Below, piece after piece: positions 35,354-46,800 of a DNA stretch of 64,000 nucleotides. The stretch is from contig CAJQUW010007745.1 of the NCBI GenBank assembly GCA_907163375.1, positions 62,001-126,000 of the forward strand, in the 5' to 3' direction. This DNA is from Prostheceraeus crozeri. Its lineage: Eukaryota > Platyhelminthes > Polycladida > Euryleptidae. The notes below the pieces were generated by a model. The model made no database searches. It worked only from the letters and a program-made list of their open reading frames with translations, and was not told the origin of the DNA. The translations under genes and the position numbers were made by a program. The stretch's first letter is position 1. Every line of letters starts with the position of its first letter.

Positions 35354-36088
35354 ATGCCGTCTACTCCTGTGAATACTAGGTCAAAAGGTGTGACATCTGC
35401 AGCTTTGACTTTGCAAGATGTTAAAGCCCTTCTCGACAATAGCAAGAATGAGATTGTTAGCCTGTTGAAACCTGAATTGGACCGTATTGCATCTTCACTT
35501 GAGGCTGTTCACAAACGTATCGACTGCATTGAGAATTCTGTCTCTGAAATGAAATCGATTGTCTCAAAACATGAAGAGCAAATCAAGGCTGTTGGTGTGC
35601 TTCTTAATTCGACTCTATCGCAAGAAAGTATCCATAATTATATGTCTGTGGAGATTGATGAACGCCTTTATTGGCTCAATAATGTCATTATATCGGGAAT
35701 CCAAGAGTCTGCTGGTTCTATCGATGAACGAATTGCTGAAGATGAAAAGAAAATTGTTCACATGTTGAATGAGCTTGGTAAGCCTATTGAAGTTGGTTCC
35801 ATAGTCAAGATGCAGCGTATTGGTCCTGCTGGTTCTCATGCTAGACTACTGCGGTTAACCCTTGATGGTTTGCATTCAAGAAATTCTCTCTTGTCGAAAG
35901 CCAAAAATTTACGGAAATCAGATTCTTTTCGGAACGTTTTTGTGAACTCGGATAGAACAAAGGCTCAAAGGTTAGAATTGAAAAGGCTGAGAGATGAATT
36001 AAGGGATAGAAAATCAAAAGGTGAAAATGTGACTATATATAATTGTCAGGTTGTTGATCGTAATGACGTGTCTGGAAATTTTCATTGA
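35354..36088 (+). CDS. LINE-a ORF1 protein
   Basis: The 244-residue protein starts at ATG 35354; the open frame reaches 35318 but only through a non-ATG codon. Residues about 20-90 are a predicted coiled coil with leucine and isoleucine heptads (LDRIASSLEAVHKRIDCIEN). The following part (YWLNNVIISGIQES, then VGSIVKMQRIG, LRLTLDGLHSRNSLLSKA) fits the RNA-binding L1/CR1-type ORF1 fold. It would coat element RNA. The stop at 36086 overlaps the open frame of ORF2 (TTGAGG). The frame is intact, unlike ORF2. Confidence 0.8.
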   Translation: MPSTPVNTRSKGVTSAALTLQDVKALLDNSKNEIVSLLKPELDRIASSLEAVHKRIDCIENSVSEMKSIVSKHEEQIKAVGVLLNSTLSQESIHNYMSVEIDERLYWLNNVIISGIQESAGSIDERIAEDEKKIVHMLNELGKPIEVGSIVKMQRIGPAGSHARLLRLTLDGLHSRNSLLSKAKNLRKSDSFRNVFVNSDRTKAQRLELKRLRDELRDRKSKGENVTIYNCQVVDRNDVSGNFH

Positions 36089-37832
36089 GGGATTTTACAT
36101 ACACAGAGAACAAAGTGTTTCCTACTATGCTCCTAATGAACGCTAGATCCCTTTTGCCTAAGTTTGATGAACTTTGTGCTGTTTTGTCATGTTTGCATCT
36201 TGGTATTGTAATGATAACGGAATCATGGTTACGTTCTAATATTTCGGATGATATTATTAGTATTCATGGTTATAATTTGTTTCGTTGTGACCGTATAAAT
36301 CGAATCGGAGGGGGTGTTTGTGCTTACATATCATCTAATTTCCCGTGTTTTCCTGCTGCATACTCTTCTTTTCCGTCTGAAATAGAAGTTTTATCACTGC
36401 GTATACCTTCTTTGCATATGTTTGTGGTCTGTACGTATATTCCTCCTGGTTTAAAAGTCAATGTGCTCAATAGAATGTGCTCGGTGGTTCATCGACATCT
36501 CGTCGCATTAAAGCTGAAACAGGCTACCGGTTACGACGGTATTTGTGCATTTCTGTTGCGAGAAAGTGCTGATTTTATATGTGATCCCCTAGCAGACATT
36601 TACACAGCTTCAGTGAATTCACGAACCTTTCCGACTTACTGGAAAAATGCCTATGTAAAACCTATCCCTAAAGTAAGAAATCCATCCATTTCAGACTTTC
36701 GCCCGATTTCATTGCTGCCGATAATTTCAAAGCTATTTGAACGAATTGTGTTGCTATCCATGAAGCCTACATTTGTTCAATCATTTGGTAGTGAACAGCA
36801 TGCCTTTCGGCCTCTCGGCTCAACGAGTAGTGCCCTTATAGATATACTTGACTGCATTACGGCCTATATGGAAGATCAGGAAAATCTTTATGTCAGGCTT
36901 GCATCTCTCGACTTTTCCAAGGCCTTCGATAAAATCCACTATAATAGAATGATCAAAACTATAACAAGGGCTTCATTTTGTGGCTTTCTTCATTTTTGTC
37001 AAATCGATGCCAACCATTATGCACAAATGGCAGTATCGGTCCTTTGTCTTATGTAAAGTCCGGTGTGCCTCAGGGTTCTACTTTCGGGCCATATCTTTTT
37101 TCCATCTTTATCGGGACTCTGACAATAAAATCTCAGAGTGGAAAGCTTGTCAAGTATGCTGATGACCTCACTCTTATTGAATCCTGTACGAAACATCAGC
37201 CGAATCCAGATCATATGTCAATTGTATCATCGTGGTCGCATGTGAACAAACTATTTTTGAACTCAAGGAAGTGCAAACAGATGTTTTTTCGTCGCAAAAA
37301 GGATGCTCCCACATTTGCTTACACAGATGTTGAGCTTGCTAGCACAATTTCTATTCTTGGTGTAACATTCACAGATGACTTAAAGTGGAACAAGCATTTT
37401 GATAACATTTTACTGTCTGCAACTCGTCGTTTGTATGTGATACGCACTCTAAAACCATATGTTTCCAAAGAAAAGTTGCTAGAAGTATTCCACAGTTGTA
37501 TCGTTTCACTTTTGATGTATGCAACTCCTTTATTTTGTGATATGTCAACTGAAATATGTCACAGAATCAAGAAATTTCGAAAACGCGCCCATCGTTTAAT
37601 TTGTAGCCAAGAGTGTAAATGCTCAATCATCCCTGATTTCGATAACATGCATAAAAGTTTGTCGTGTAAATTTCTTACAAAGTGTAAATCTCCAGATCAT
37701 CCTTTACATGAACATGTGCCTCCAAAAATGCCTTGTACTGGACATTTTTGTTTACCTCATTTTTCAACGTTTAGACGTCAGAATTCATTTTTTATCTGGT
37801 GTTGCATGATTGATAACGCTGCTGAAATCTGA
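36085..37832 (+). pseudogene. LINE-a ORF2 (endonuclease-reverse transcriptase), broken
   Basis: The first ATG in frame is 36127. The start of an EEP-type endonuclease is present (MNARSLLPKFDEL, ITESWL, GGGVCAYI, YIPPGLKVNVLNR). The frame then jumps directly to reverse transcriptase (QATGYDGICAFLL, DFRPISLLPIISKLFERIV, LDFSKAFDKI), so the endonuclease C-terminus and linker, roughly 300 residues judging from LINE-b, are deleted in frame. A frameshift at about 36980-37050 separates this from SGVPQGSTFGPYLFSIFI, the catalytic YADD, and the thumb and C-terminal region ending at 37832. Confidence 0.88.
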
Positions 37833-37993
37833 CCTCTCCATTACTGTTGTATAATGTATATTTGTCAAAGCCTGCATGTTACAGAAAGTGATCATTTTAT
37901 ATGTAAGTTCGTGCTGATTTGCTATTTCTGTGTTTGTATATTTGATTTCTATTTACTTTCAATAAACGCATTACTTACTTACTTACTTACTTA

Positions 37994-40224
37994 GAACTAC
38001 TGCATTTTTTGTTGATATGCTGGATACTGAGTTGTTACGGTATCCCAGTTCACATTTTGTTATTTGTGGGGATTTCAACCAGTTTGACACATCTATATTT
38101 TCTCAGCAATTTTCTATGCGTAACTATGTGACAGTACCTACTCGTGTAAATTCTTTGTTGGATCAGATTTGGTTATCCCATGCCCTTACTGACTGCTATT
38201 TGGAAGATGCTAGGGTGGGCCCTCCGATCAGTTCATCAGATCATAATATTGTTATTTTGGATGGAAGGCATAAAGCAAGTACAGTTAAGCAGATAACGAA
38301 AGTATGGGATTTTAGAAGATCAAATGTCGATATGTTTTTGTATCTTTTGTCAATTGGATTACAAGACTTTGCCACTAGAATGGAAGGTTCATCTGTCGAT
38401 GATATGTGCCATGACTTTTATTGTATTTTTCATGCTGCATTATCATTTATCCCATTTACCTACGTGGCCTTTTCTAAGAACGACAAGCCATGGATCACTC
38501 CGATTTTGAAAGATTTAATCAACAAGCGTTTGGAGTGCATATAGACTCAGAAATTGGCCACTATATTTTCATTATAAAGATCGTGTTAAAAATGAATTGA
38601 TAAAAGCAAAACGTATATGGACTAAAAAGCACATCAATTCTTCTAAAAATATTTGGAAAGTTGTTAATGAGACCAGAGGTAAAAGTAATGCATGTGTTTT
38701 CGGTTCGCTTATCAATACTTATGGTGGTATTGATTGCTTTCTTCATTGTGTTTCTTCATTGTGCAAGTACTTGTGGGCAACTTTAATTATGAAGATGATG
38801 ATGATTCTTGTGATATTCAGGATGTGACTTGAGATATTGAATTCTGTCCTTTTGTTATTGCCAATGCATTGAAATCCATCAAGTTATCAACTGCTGTTGG
38901 TAGTGATGGTATACCAAATCGCCTCATACGTGATGCTGCAGTGCTGTTGTCAGATCCAATCTATCATATTTTCAAAAGGTCTTTAGCAGACAGAATTTTT
39001 CCTGCATGTTGGAAATCAGCAGATGTTATTTTGGCTCCGAAATGTAGAAACCCGAAAATTACAGACTTTCGCCCAATTTCGCTCACCCCCGTGCTCAGTA
39101 AAATTTTTGAAAGACTTGTGCTCAACCATATGATGTCAAGCATTAATGAATTGTATGGTTCTCATCAATTTGCCTTCAGGAAGCATGGGTCCACTGATGC
39201 TGCACTTGTTCGTATGCATGACTATATAACAGAGTGCCTGGATAAATCTGATGTCAAAACTGTTCGAATGACATGCTTAGATCTATTGAAAGCTTTTGAC
39301 AAAGTTTTGCCAAGTCTGATGATCCATCGCCTTAAAAGTGCTGGATTGAATGGTGGTTTTATCCTTTGGATAAAGAGTTACTTAACTTCTCGTTCTCAAA
39401 GAATAAAGTTGAATGGCGTTTACACTTCTCCTGTTGTTGTGCCATCTGGTCTGCCCCAGGGTTCGGTGCTTGGACCAGTATTATTTGCTTCGTTCATGGG
39501 CTCCTTGAATGTTAACTCAGAGGCAGTTGTAGTGATATATGCTGATGATATGACTTTAATAGAGCCGATATTCAAGGATAGTGATTTGCCTAATAATCTG
39601 CACTACATTGAAAGTTGGATGGATATGAACAAGATGTCTTTGAATCTGAAGAAGTCTCAGCAGCTGATTTTCAAGAAAGGTAACTGTTCTTCGGCTGAGC
39701 TTGCCTACGATAATATTAGTCTAACCAAAGCAATAAAGATCCTTGGTGTTAAGTGGAACGACGGCTTGGATTGGTCTTCGCATATAGAGAGAATTCTGAA
39801 GCTTGCGTCACAAAAGCTCTATGTTATTCGTGTCTTGAAACCATACCTCTCTTGTGATAATTTACGTATGGTTTATAATTCCATCATTTTATCAATTTTG
39901 TTGTATGCTGCTCCTGTTTTTGTAGGGCTTCCCAAGACTTTAGAGCAGAAACTTGAATTATTTCACAAAAGAGCACATAGAATAATTTGTAGCAAGTATT
40001 GTGGATGTTGTTTCTTTCCATCTGTTTTGTCCTTGCGTGAAAAACGTGCATATAATCTCCTTAGTAGATGTGAGACATATGTATTCCATCCTTTACACGA
40101 ATTTTTGCCTGTGCGTATGCCAAGAACTAATAAGCTATGTTTACCACCGATCAGCACTTCAAGAAGACTTCACTCATTTTTCCCTTGGTCCTGTGTTTTA
40201 ATGAATTCTTCGACATCATTATGA
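37994..40224 (+). pseudogene. LINE-b ORF2, 5' truncated and frameshifted
   Basis: The endonuclease C-terminal half includes VICGDFNQFDTS, LDQIWLSHAL and SSDHNIVIL. The linker lies partly in another frame (38544-38830, with IKAKRIWTKKHINSSKNIW). The reverse transcriptase from about 38840 is open to the end: STAVGSDGIPNRLI, DFRPISLTPVLSKIFERLV, LKAFDKVLPSLMI, SGLPQGSVLGPVLF, then YADD at 39538-39549. The thumb and the C-terminal KRAHRIICSKYC region end at the stop at 40222. At least two frame changes lie in the linker. The catalytic Asp pair is kept. Confidence 0.88.
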
Positions 40225-40399
40225 TATTCGTGTTTAGTGTTGACAACAAATCGTACATGTAAAGTTGATAAATTTGTAATTTTGCATGGTTTTGAATGAA
40301 TTATTTTGTACACTATTATTTGTCTTATTGTTCTCATGATTGTAACTCTCGATTTTCATTATTTCAAATATAAACACTTTACTTCTACTTCTACTTCTA
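37994..40399 (+). mobile_element. CR1/L2-group LINE, 5' truncated (LINE-b)
   Basis: It begins abruptly within the endonuclease directly after the TTAC tail of LINE-a and ends with about three TTCTAC repeats near 40380-40398. It is related to LINE-a but a different subfamily, as the reverse transcriptase C-termini differ widely. The 5' truncation is the usual product of incomplete target-primed reverse transcription. Confidence 0.85.
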
Positions 40400-40436
40400 A
40401 TATGGAAGAATACTTCCATTCTTGCAAAACCCTTAA

Positions 40437-41094
40437 CCCTTGACCACCGAAAAGGGGTCTTCTGCTCCCCCAGCCATGTTTGAATGCTTCTGTATCGAAG
40501 ACAATATACGTTACGCAGTTGTAACTTCAGATGTTTAAGTTTTTGAATATTGATTTTAGTTTCATTTAGTAAACGTTGAAACGGTACGATTCTCTATGAA
40601 ATAAAATTAAACATTCTCAAATTAACCTGCAAGTTTCCTTTCATCGACGGAAAGGGGTCTTTTTGGCACCCAGCAATGTACACACAGAGACACACACAGT
40701 CAGCAGAGAATGAATACATTGTTGGCATGAGATGATATTCAATCGCTCATCGCAGTCGTATGTGCATTTCCGAGTTGAATAGAATGATTGATGTTAGCGT
40801 TTGCAAGTGAACACGCGCGCAGGAGGTTTCACACAACAAATGGAATCGCTGCAGTGATTGTTGCAAATGAACATTGACTTTTCTATGTGATATTAAGTAA
40901 AAAGGCCATGTGCCTGCTGATTTTCCTAAGATATAATGACACAGTTGCTTATTAATGCAATTTCCGTGTTTTTGATATAAAAAATAGCTGCGTAATTAAG
41001 TTAATTGCTAAAAGGGTGTATTAAAAAATACATGGGGGTCCATTTGTCCTCTTTTCGTTGATAGTGATTGAAACATGTTTTCGGTGGTTAAGGG
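40437..41094. mobile_element. TTAA-flanked MITE of piggyBac type
   Basis: The left end CCCTTGACCACCGAAAA and the right end TTTTCGGTGGTTAAGGG are inverse with one mismatch. TTAA lies on both sides (40433-40436, 41095-41098). It is 658 bp long, with GGGGTCTTCTGCTCCCCC near the left end and GGGGGTCCATTTGTCC near the right. It has no coding capacity and would depend on a transposase supplied elsewhere. It sits about 100 bp from the 3' end of the coiled-coil gene. Confidence 0.9.
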
Positions 41095-41175
41095 TTAAAA
41101 TTGGTTATTTGTCCTATCTGTTAATCTGAAGGTGAACTTTGCATCATAATAATTCGGCTATTGCGTGACAAACTC

Positions 41176-41181
41176 TTTATT
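41176..41181 (-). promoter_or_regulatory. Polyadenylation signal of the coiled-coil gene
   Basis: AATAAA on the minus strand, 16 bp after the TAA stop at 41198-41200. The very short 3' UTR ends before the TTAA-flanked MITE. Confidence 0.6.
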
Positions 41182-41197
41182 TTGTGAACTCTCACAG

Positions 41198-42157
41198 TTA
41201 CATGAAATTGACTGCTCTCATAGACAACAATTTAGCATTTGGTGGTTTCGGGTCAGGCCTTGGCTTTGCTTCACGTGGAACACGTCTTGAATGATATGAG
41301 AACGGAATATTGACCGGTTGACTTGATCGACGAGGTTCCTTCTTCCCGGTACTCGGCACTAACGGAGGAACTGGTCGAGCGTGTGAATACGAAGCAGTTT
41401 CTTGTGGAGGAAGAGGATTTTCTACAGTTGGTGCTGCTTGAATAACAATTCTCTGTTGTTTTTCCGCTTTGACTTTCTGTAACTCGACTTCTAGTGCACG
41501 AATTTTAGCGTTGAGAGTGTCACGTTCTTCACCGGGAAGTGGAATGCCTTTCAAATCTTCAGGCACTTCATCAGGTGTCAGTAATCCCTTTATAAATCGC
41601 CGTAGAAGTTCTGTTTCTGCTTTCTGAAGCTCCATTTGCTCATCGTGTCGCAATACAAGACTGGAAAAGGCGTGGCGGAGAGTCTGACTATATTCCGCTC
41701 CATCGGGGTGCTCAGAGGAAACTGATGATTTCATCTGAGACAGCAAGAAGTTCACAGTTTCGAGAAGAAGTTCGTACTGGCGTTTCACGTCCCTGAGATG
41801 CTCCAGCTCATGCAGCATGTGTCCTACCATCTGTTGAAGATGTTGTATCCGACGTCCAGTGTCAAATTCCTTCTGAAGGTTGTCGAGAGAGGTTTCCTCC
41901 CGGATTAGAGGCTGTTTCTTTCGTCGAGCGACTGCTGCGGGATCGAATTCACCGAGTCGATTCTCTAGGTGTCCTGCAAACGCTGTGTAGAGATTAACGG
42001 ACTCTTGCAGTCTTCGAAGAGCACTGTCGTTCGCCATGTTGAACTTCGCGGCCACTTGAACGTTGCTGGAAAGTTTCTCGATGTCTCGTTGCAGATTCAT
42101 GCGAGTATTTGAGGCGTCATGCTCTTTCTCCACGAGAAGTTTCTCCAGTTCTATTAC
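41198..42157 (-). CDS. Coiled-coil protein, terminal exon
   Basis: The last exon encodes 319 residues and ends at TAA 41198-41200. The acceptor is TTGTTCTTCTTCAG before 42157, and the exon opens in phase 0 with VIELEKLLVEKEHD. The first 70 residues and about 100-150 and 225-255 are Leu/Glu/Lys-rich heptads typical of coiled coils. The middle has RRIQHLQQMVGHMLHELEHL. The tail is basic and Pro-rich (RRVPREAKPRPDPKPP). I do not recognise the family; a cytoskeletal, centrosomal or ciliary role is only a guess from composition. It joins in frame to the exon at 58896-59048 across a 16.7-kb intron filled by FB-3. Confidence 0.82.
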   Translation of the reverse strand, partial: VIELEKLLVEKEHDASNTRMNLQRDIEKLSSNVQVAAKFNMANDSALRRLQESVNLYTAFAGHLENRLGEFDPAAVARRKKQPLIREETSLDNLQKEFDTGRRIQHLQQMVGHMLHELEHLRDVKRQYELLLETVNFLLSQMKSSVSSEHPDGAEYSQTLRHAFSSLVLRHDEQMELQKAETELLRRFIKGLLTPDEVPEDLKGIPLPGEERDTLNAKIRALEVELQKVKAEKQQRIVIQAAPTVENPLPPQETASYSHARPVPPLVPSTGKKEPRRSSQPVNIPFSYHSRRVPREAKPRPDPKPPNAKLLSMRAVNFM

Positions 42158-42580
42158 CTGAAGAAGAACAACGTTATTAGAGAGCAATTTGATGAAAATT
42201 TAAATTCAAATCTGAAGGCATGAGACTTATAGGTGCGTAGCATTGTCAAAAATTTATAAATGAGAAGAAATGAGACGAACTTCCAGCAAGAACTTGACAC
42301 GATCGATTTGCAAGATCACCTGCAGACAATTACCTCATTAAAGAGCTCATGTGAAAGCCATAACCAATGTAATGCACAGAGACGAAATACTGAAATATGC
42401 TAACAATGAATTCAATAATTATTATGACTGAAGATGATAGAGAAGACGCTTCTCTAAAGGAAAACTATGGATATGTGCATACTATTGTATTCATATTTTA
42501 TTGCAGCTAATTACATGTACATGTATAGTCAGTTAATTTTCCAGTTGATGGCTATGTAAACGGACTACTATAGTCCTGCA

Positions 42581-43332
42581 TAGTCCTGCAACCAGCATGA
42601 GTTTCTGCAGGGAACGAGGCCGACAGTGAGACTTTCACAGAATAATGTACACCTCACAGTCCGGCAGCCAGCACGAGTTTCTGCAGGGAACGAGGCCGAC
42701 AATGAGACTTTCACAGAATGATGTACACCTCACAGTCCGGCAGCCTGCACGAGTTTGTGCAGGGAACGAGGCCGACAATGAGACTTTCACAGAATGATGT
42801 ACACCTCATAGTCCGGCAGCCAGAGCGAGTTTCTGCAGGGAACGAGGCCGACAATGAGACTTTCACAGAATGATGTGCACCTCATAGTCCGGCAGCCAGC
42901 ACGAGTTTCTGCAGGGAACGAGGCCGACAATGAGACTTTCACAGAATGATGTACACCTCATAGTTCGACAGCCAGCACGAGTTTCTGCAGGGAACGAGGC
43001 CGACAATGAGACTTTCACAGAATGATGTACACCTCATAGTGCGGCAACCAGCATGAGTTTCTGCAGGGAACGAGGCCGACAATGAGACTTTCACAGAATG
43101 ATGTACACCTCATAGTCCGGCAGCCAGCACGAGTTTCTGCAGGGAACGAGGCCGACAATGAGACTTTCACAGAATGATGTACACCTCACAGTCCGGCAGC
43201 CAGCACGAGTTTCTGCAGGGAACGAGGCCGACAATGAGACTTTCACAGAATGATGTACACCTCACAGTCCGGCAGCCAGCACGAGTTTTTGCAGGGAACG
43301 AGGCCAAAAATGAGACTTCCACAGAATGATGC
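42581..43332 (-). repeat. 76-bp satellite, left inverted array, about 10 units
   Basis: Units read as GTCCGGCAGCCAGCACGAG, then TTTCTGCAGGGAACGAGGCC and so on to ATGATGTACACCTCA, the inverse of the right array. Several have CACAGTCCGG in place of CATAGTCCGG. The last unit next to the core carries GAGGCCAAAAATGAG. Confidence 0.95.
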
Positions 43333-43855
43333 GCACCTATGCTTACTGCGAATTGGCGAGTCTGCCGACTTCAATCAAGTTTCTCTTCTTGTCAGACTCG
43401 ATCAAAGAAAACACATGTTAGTCAGGAAACACATGGAGATTGACATTCGATTAAGACGCAAATTGTCGATGTTTCCTTTGATTAAGCGAAAGGTGCTAAA
43501 CCTAGAGGCATATTTTTGACATGGAATGTCTTCAAGGCACTTTCTATTATGTACAATTGGCAAGCTGCCTTGTCGGCAAACAAGCACTTTGAGCAATTGT
43601 ATCTACATTTAACCACATTCTCGTAGACATTGCCGATCAGAAGCATGACAATCACACTTGCACATCAAAGAAGACATTCAACATCAAACAATACGGCTCA
43701 AAATTGATTAACTTTACCGCAATGAGCGAAACTTTAGAAAATTTCTTTTTAGCAAAAATCTGCATCCCATTGAATTAATTGGTTCCTTCTTAGACCCCAC
43801 CTGACAAGAAGATAGAGCTCGGCAGACGCGTAGATTCGTCGTAGGCATGTAGAGT
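43333..43855. repeat. Core of FB-3 (palindromic arms)
   Basis: Its left arm begins TATGCTTACTGCGAATTGGC and its right arm ends GATTCGTCGTAGGCATGTAG, with TCTTCTTGTCAGAC and its inverse further in. It is homologous to the cores of FB-1 and FB-2. The frames at 43250-43596 are spurious. Confidence 0.85.
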
Positions 43856-46800
43856 GCACATCATTCTGTGGAAGTCTCATTGTCGGCCTCGTTCCCTGCA
43901 GAAACTCGTGCTGGCTGCCGGACTATGAGGTGTACATCATTCTGTGAAAGTCTCACTGTCGGCCTCGTTCCCTGCACAAACTCGTGCTGGCTGCCGGACT
44001 ATGAGGTGTACATCATTCTGTGAAAGTCTCATTTTCGGCCTTGTTCCCTGCAGAAACTCGTGCTGGCTGCCGGACTATGAGGTGTACATCATTCTGTGAA
44101 AGTCTCACCGTCGGCCTCGTTCCCTGCACAAACTCGTGCTGGCTGCCGGACTATGAGGTGTACATCATTCTGTGAAAGTCTCATTGTCGGCCTCGTTCCC
44201 TGCAGAAACTCGTGCTGGCTGCCGGACTATGAGGTGTACATCATTCTGTGAAAGTCTCACTGTCGGCCTCGTTCCCTGCACAAACTCGTGCTGGCTGCCG
44301 GACTATGAGGTGTACATCATTCTGTGAAAGTCTCATTTTCGGCCTTGTTCCCTGCAGAAACTCGTGCTGGCTGCCGGACTATGAGGTGTACATCATTCTG
44401 TGGAGTCTCACTGTCGGCCTCGTTCCCTGCACAAACTCGTGCTGGCTGCCGGACTATGAGGTGTACATCATTCTGTGAAAGTCTCATTGTCGGCCTCGTT
44501 CCCTGCAGAAACTCGTGCTGGCTGCCGGACTATGAGGTGTGCATCATTCTGTGAAAGTCTCATTTTCGGCCTCGTTTCCTGCAGAAACTCGTGCTGGCTG
44601 CCGGACTATGAGGTGTACATCATTCTGTGAAAGTCTCATTGTCGGCCTCGTTCCCTGCAGAAACTCGTGCTGGCTGCCGGACTATGAGGTGTACATCATT
44701 CTGTGAAAGTCTCACTGTCGGCCTTGTTCCCTGCACAAACTCATGCTGGCTGCCGGACTATGAGGTGTACATCATTCTGTGAAAGTCTCATTTTCGGCCT
44801 TGTTCCCTGCAGAAACTCGTGCTGGCTGCCGGACTATGAGGTGTACATCATCCTGTGAAAGTCTCACTGTCGGCCTCGTTCCCTGCACAAACTCGTGCTG
44901 GCTGCCGCACTATGATGTGTGCATCATTCTGTGAAAGTCTCATTTTCGGCCTTGTTCCCTGCAGAAACTCGTGCTGGCTGCCGGACTATGAGGTGTACAT
45001 CATTCTGTGAAAGTCTCATTGTCGGCCTCGTTCCCTGCAGAAACTCGTGCTGGCTGCCGGACTATGAGGTGTGCATCATTCTGTGAAAGTCTCATTGTCG
45101 GCCTCGTTCCCTGCAGAAACTCGTGCTGGCTGCCGGACTATGAGGTGTACATCATTCTGTGAAAGTCTCATTGTCGGCCTCGTTCCCTGCAGAAACTCGT
45201 GCTGGCTGCCGGACTATGAGGTGTGCATCATTCTGTGAAAGTCTCATTGTCGGCCTCGTTCCCTGCAGAAACTCGTGCTGGCTGCCGGACTATGAGGTGT
45301 ACATCATTCTGTGAAAGTCTCATTGTCGGCCTCGTTCCCTGCAGAAACTCGTGCTGGCTGCCGGACTATGAGGTGTACATCATTCTGTGAAAGTCTCACT
45401 GTCGGCCTCGTTCCCTGCACAAACTCATACTGGCTGCCGGACTATGAGGTGTACATCATTCTGTGAAAGTCTCATTCTCGGCCTTGTTCCCTGCAGAAAC
45501 TCGTGCTGGCTGCCGCACTATGATGTGTGCATCATTCTGTGAAAGTCTCATTGTCGGCCTCCTTCCCTGCAGAAACTCGCTCTGGCTGCCGGACTGTGAG
45601 GTGTGCATCATTCTGTGAAAGTCTCATTGTCGGCCTTGTTCCCTGCACAAACTCGTGCTGGCTGCCGGACTATGAGGTGTACATCATTCTGTGAAAGTCT
45701 CATTTTCGGCCTTGTTCCCTGCAGAAACTCGTGCTGGCTGCCGGACTATGAGGTGTACATCATTCTGTGAAAGTCTCATTGTCGGCCTCGTTCCCTGCAG
45801 AAACTCGTGCTGGCTGCCGGACTATGATGTGTACATCATTCTGTGAAAGTCTCATTGTCGGCCTCGTTACCTGCAGAAACTCGTGCTGGCTGCCGGACTA
45901 TGAGGTGTACATCTTTCTGTGAAAGTCTCATTGTCGGCCTCCTTCCCTGCAGAAACCCGTGCTGGCTGCCGGACTATGAGGTGTACATCATTCTGTGAAA
46001 GTCTCATTGTCGGCCTCGTTCCCTGCAGAAACTCGTGCTGGTTGCCGGACTGTGAGGTGTGCATCATTCTGTGAGAGTCTCATTGTCGGCCTCGTTCCCT
46101 GCAGAAACTCGTGCTGGCTGCCGGACTATGAGGTGTACATCATTCTGTGAAAGTCTCACTGTCGGCCTCGTTCCCTGCACAAACTCATGCTGGCTGCCGG
46201 ACTATGAGGTGTACATCATTCTGTGAAAGTCTCATTGTCGGCCTCGTTCCCTGCAGAAACTCGTGCTGGCTGCCGGACTATGAGGTGTACATCATTCTGT
46301 GAAAGTCTCATTTTCGGCCTTGTTCCCTGCAGAAACTCGTGCTGGCTGCCGCACTATGATGTGTGCATCATTCTGTGAAAGTCTCATTGTCGGCCTCGTT
46401 CCCTGCAGAAACTCGCTCTGGCTGCCGGACTGTGAGGTGTGCATCATTCTGTAAAAGTCTCATTGTCGGCCTTGTTCCCTGCAGAAACTCGTGCTGGCTG
46501 CCGGACTATGAGGTGTACATCATTCTGTGAAAGTCTCACTGTCGGCCTCGTTCCCTGCAGAAACTCGTGATGGCTGCCGGACTATGAGGTGTACATCATT
46601 CTGTGAAAGTCTCATTGTCGGCCTCGTTCCCTGCAGAAACTCGTGCTGGCTGCCGGACTATGAGGTGTACATCATTCTGTGAAAGTCTCATTGTCGGCCT
46701 CGTTCCCTGCAGAAACTCGCTCTGGCTGCCGGACTATGAGGTGTACATCATTCTGTGAAAGTCTCACTGTCGGCCTCGTTCCCTGCACAAACTCGTGCTG

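Larger units (their letters stand above)
35354..37993 (+). mobile_element. CR1/L2-group LINE, internally deleted (LINE-a)
   Basis: It contains an intact ORF1, a damaged ORF2 with endonuclease start and reverse transcriptase, an AATAAA at 37961 and a 3' tail of TTAC repeats (37971-37993). Microsatellite-like 3' tails rather than poly(A) are typical of the CR1/L2/Jockey group. A segment joining the endonuclease to the reverse transcriptase is deleted. The 5' end is uncertain. Confidence 0.85.
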
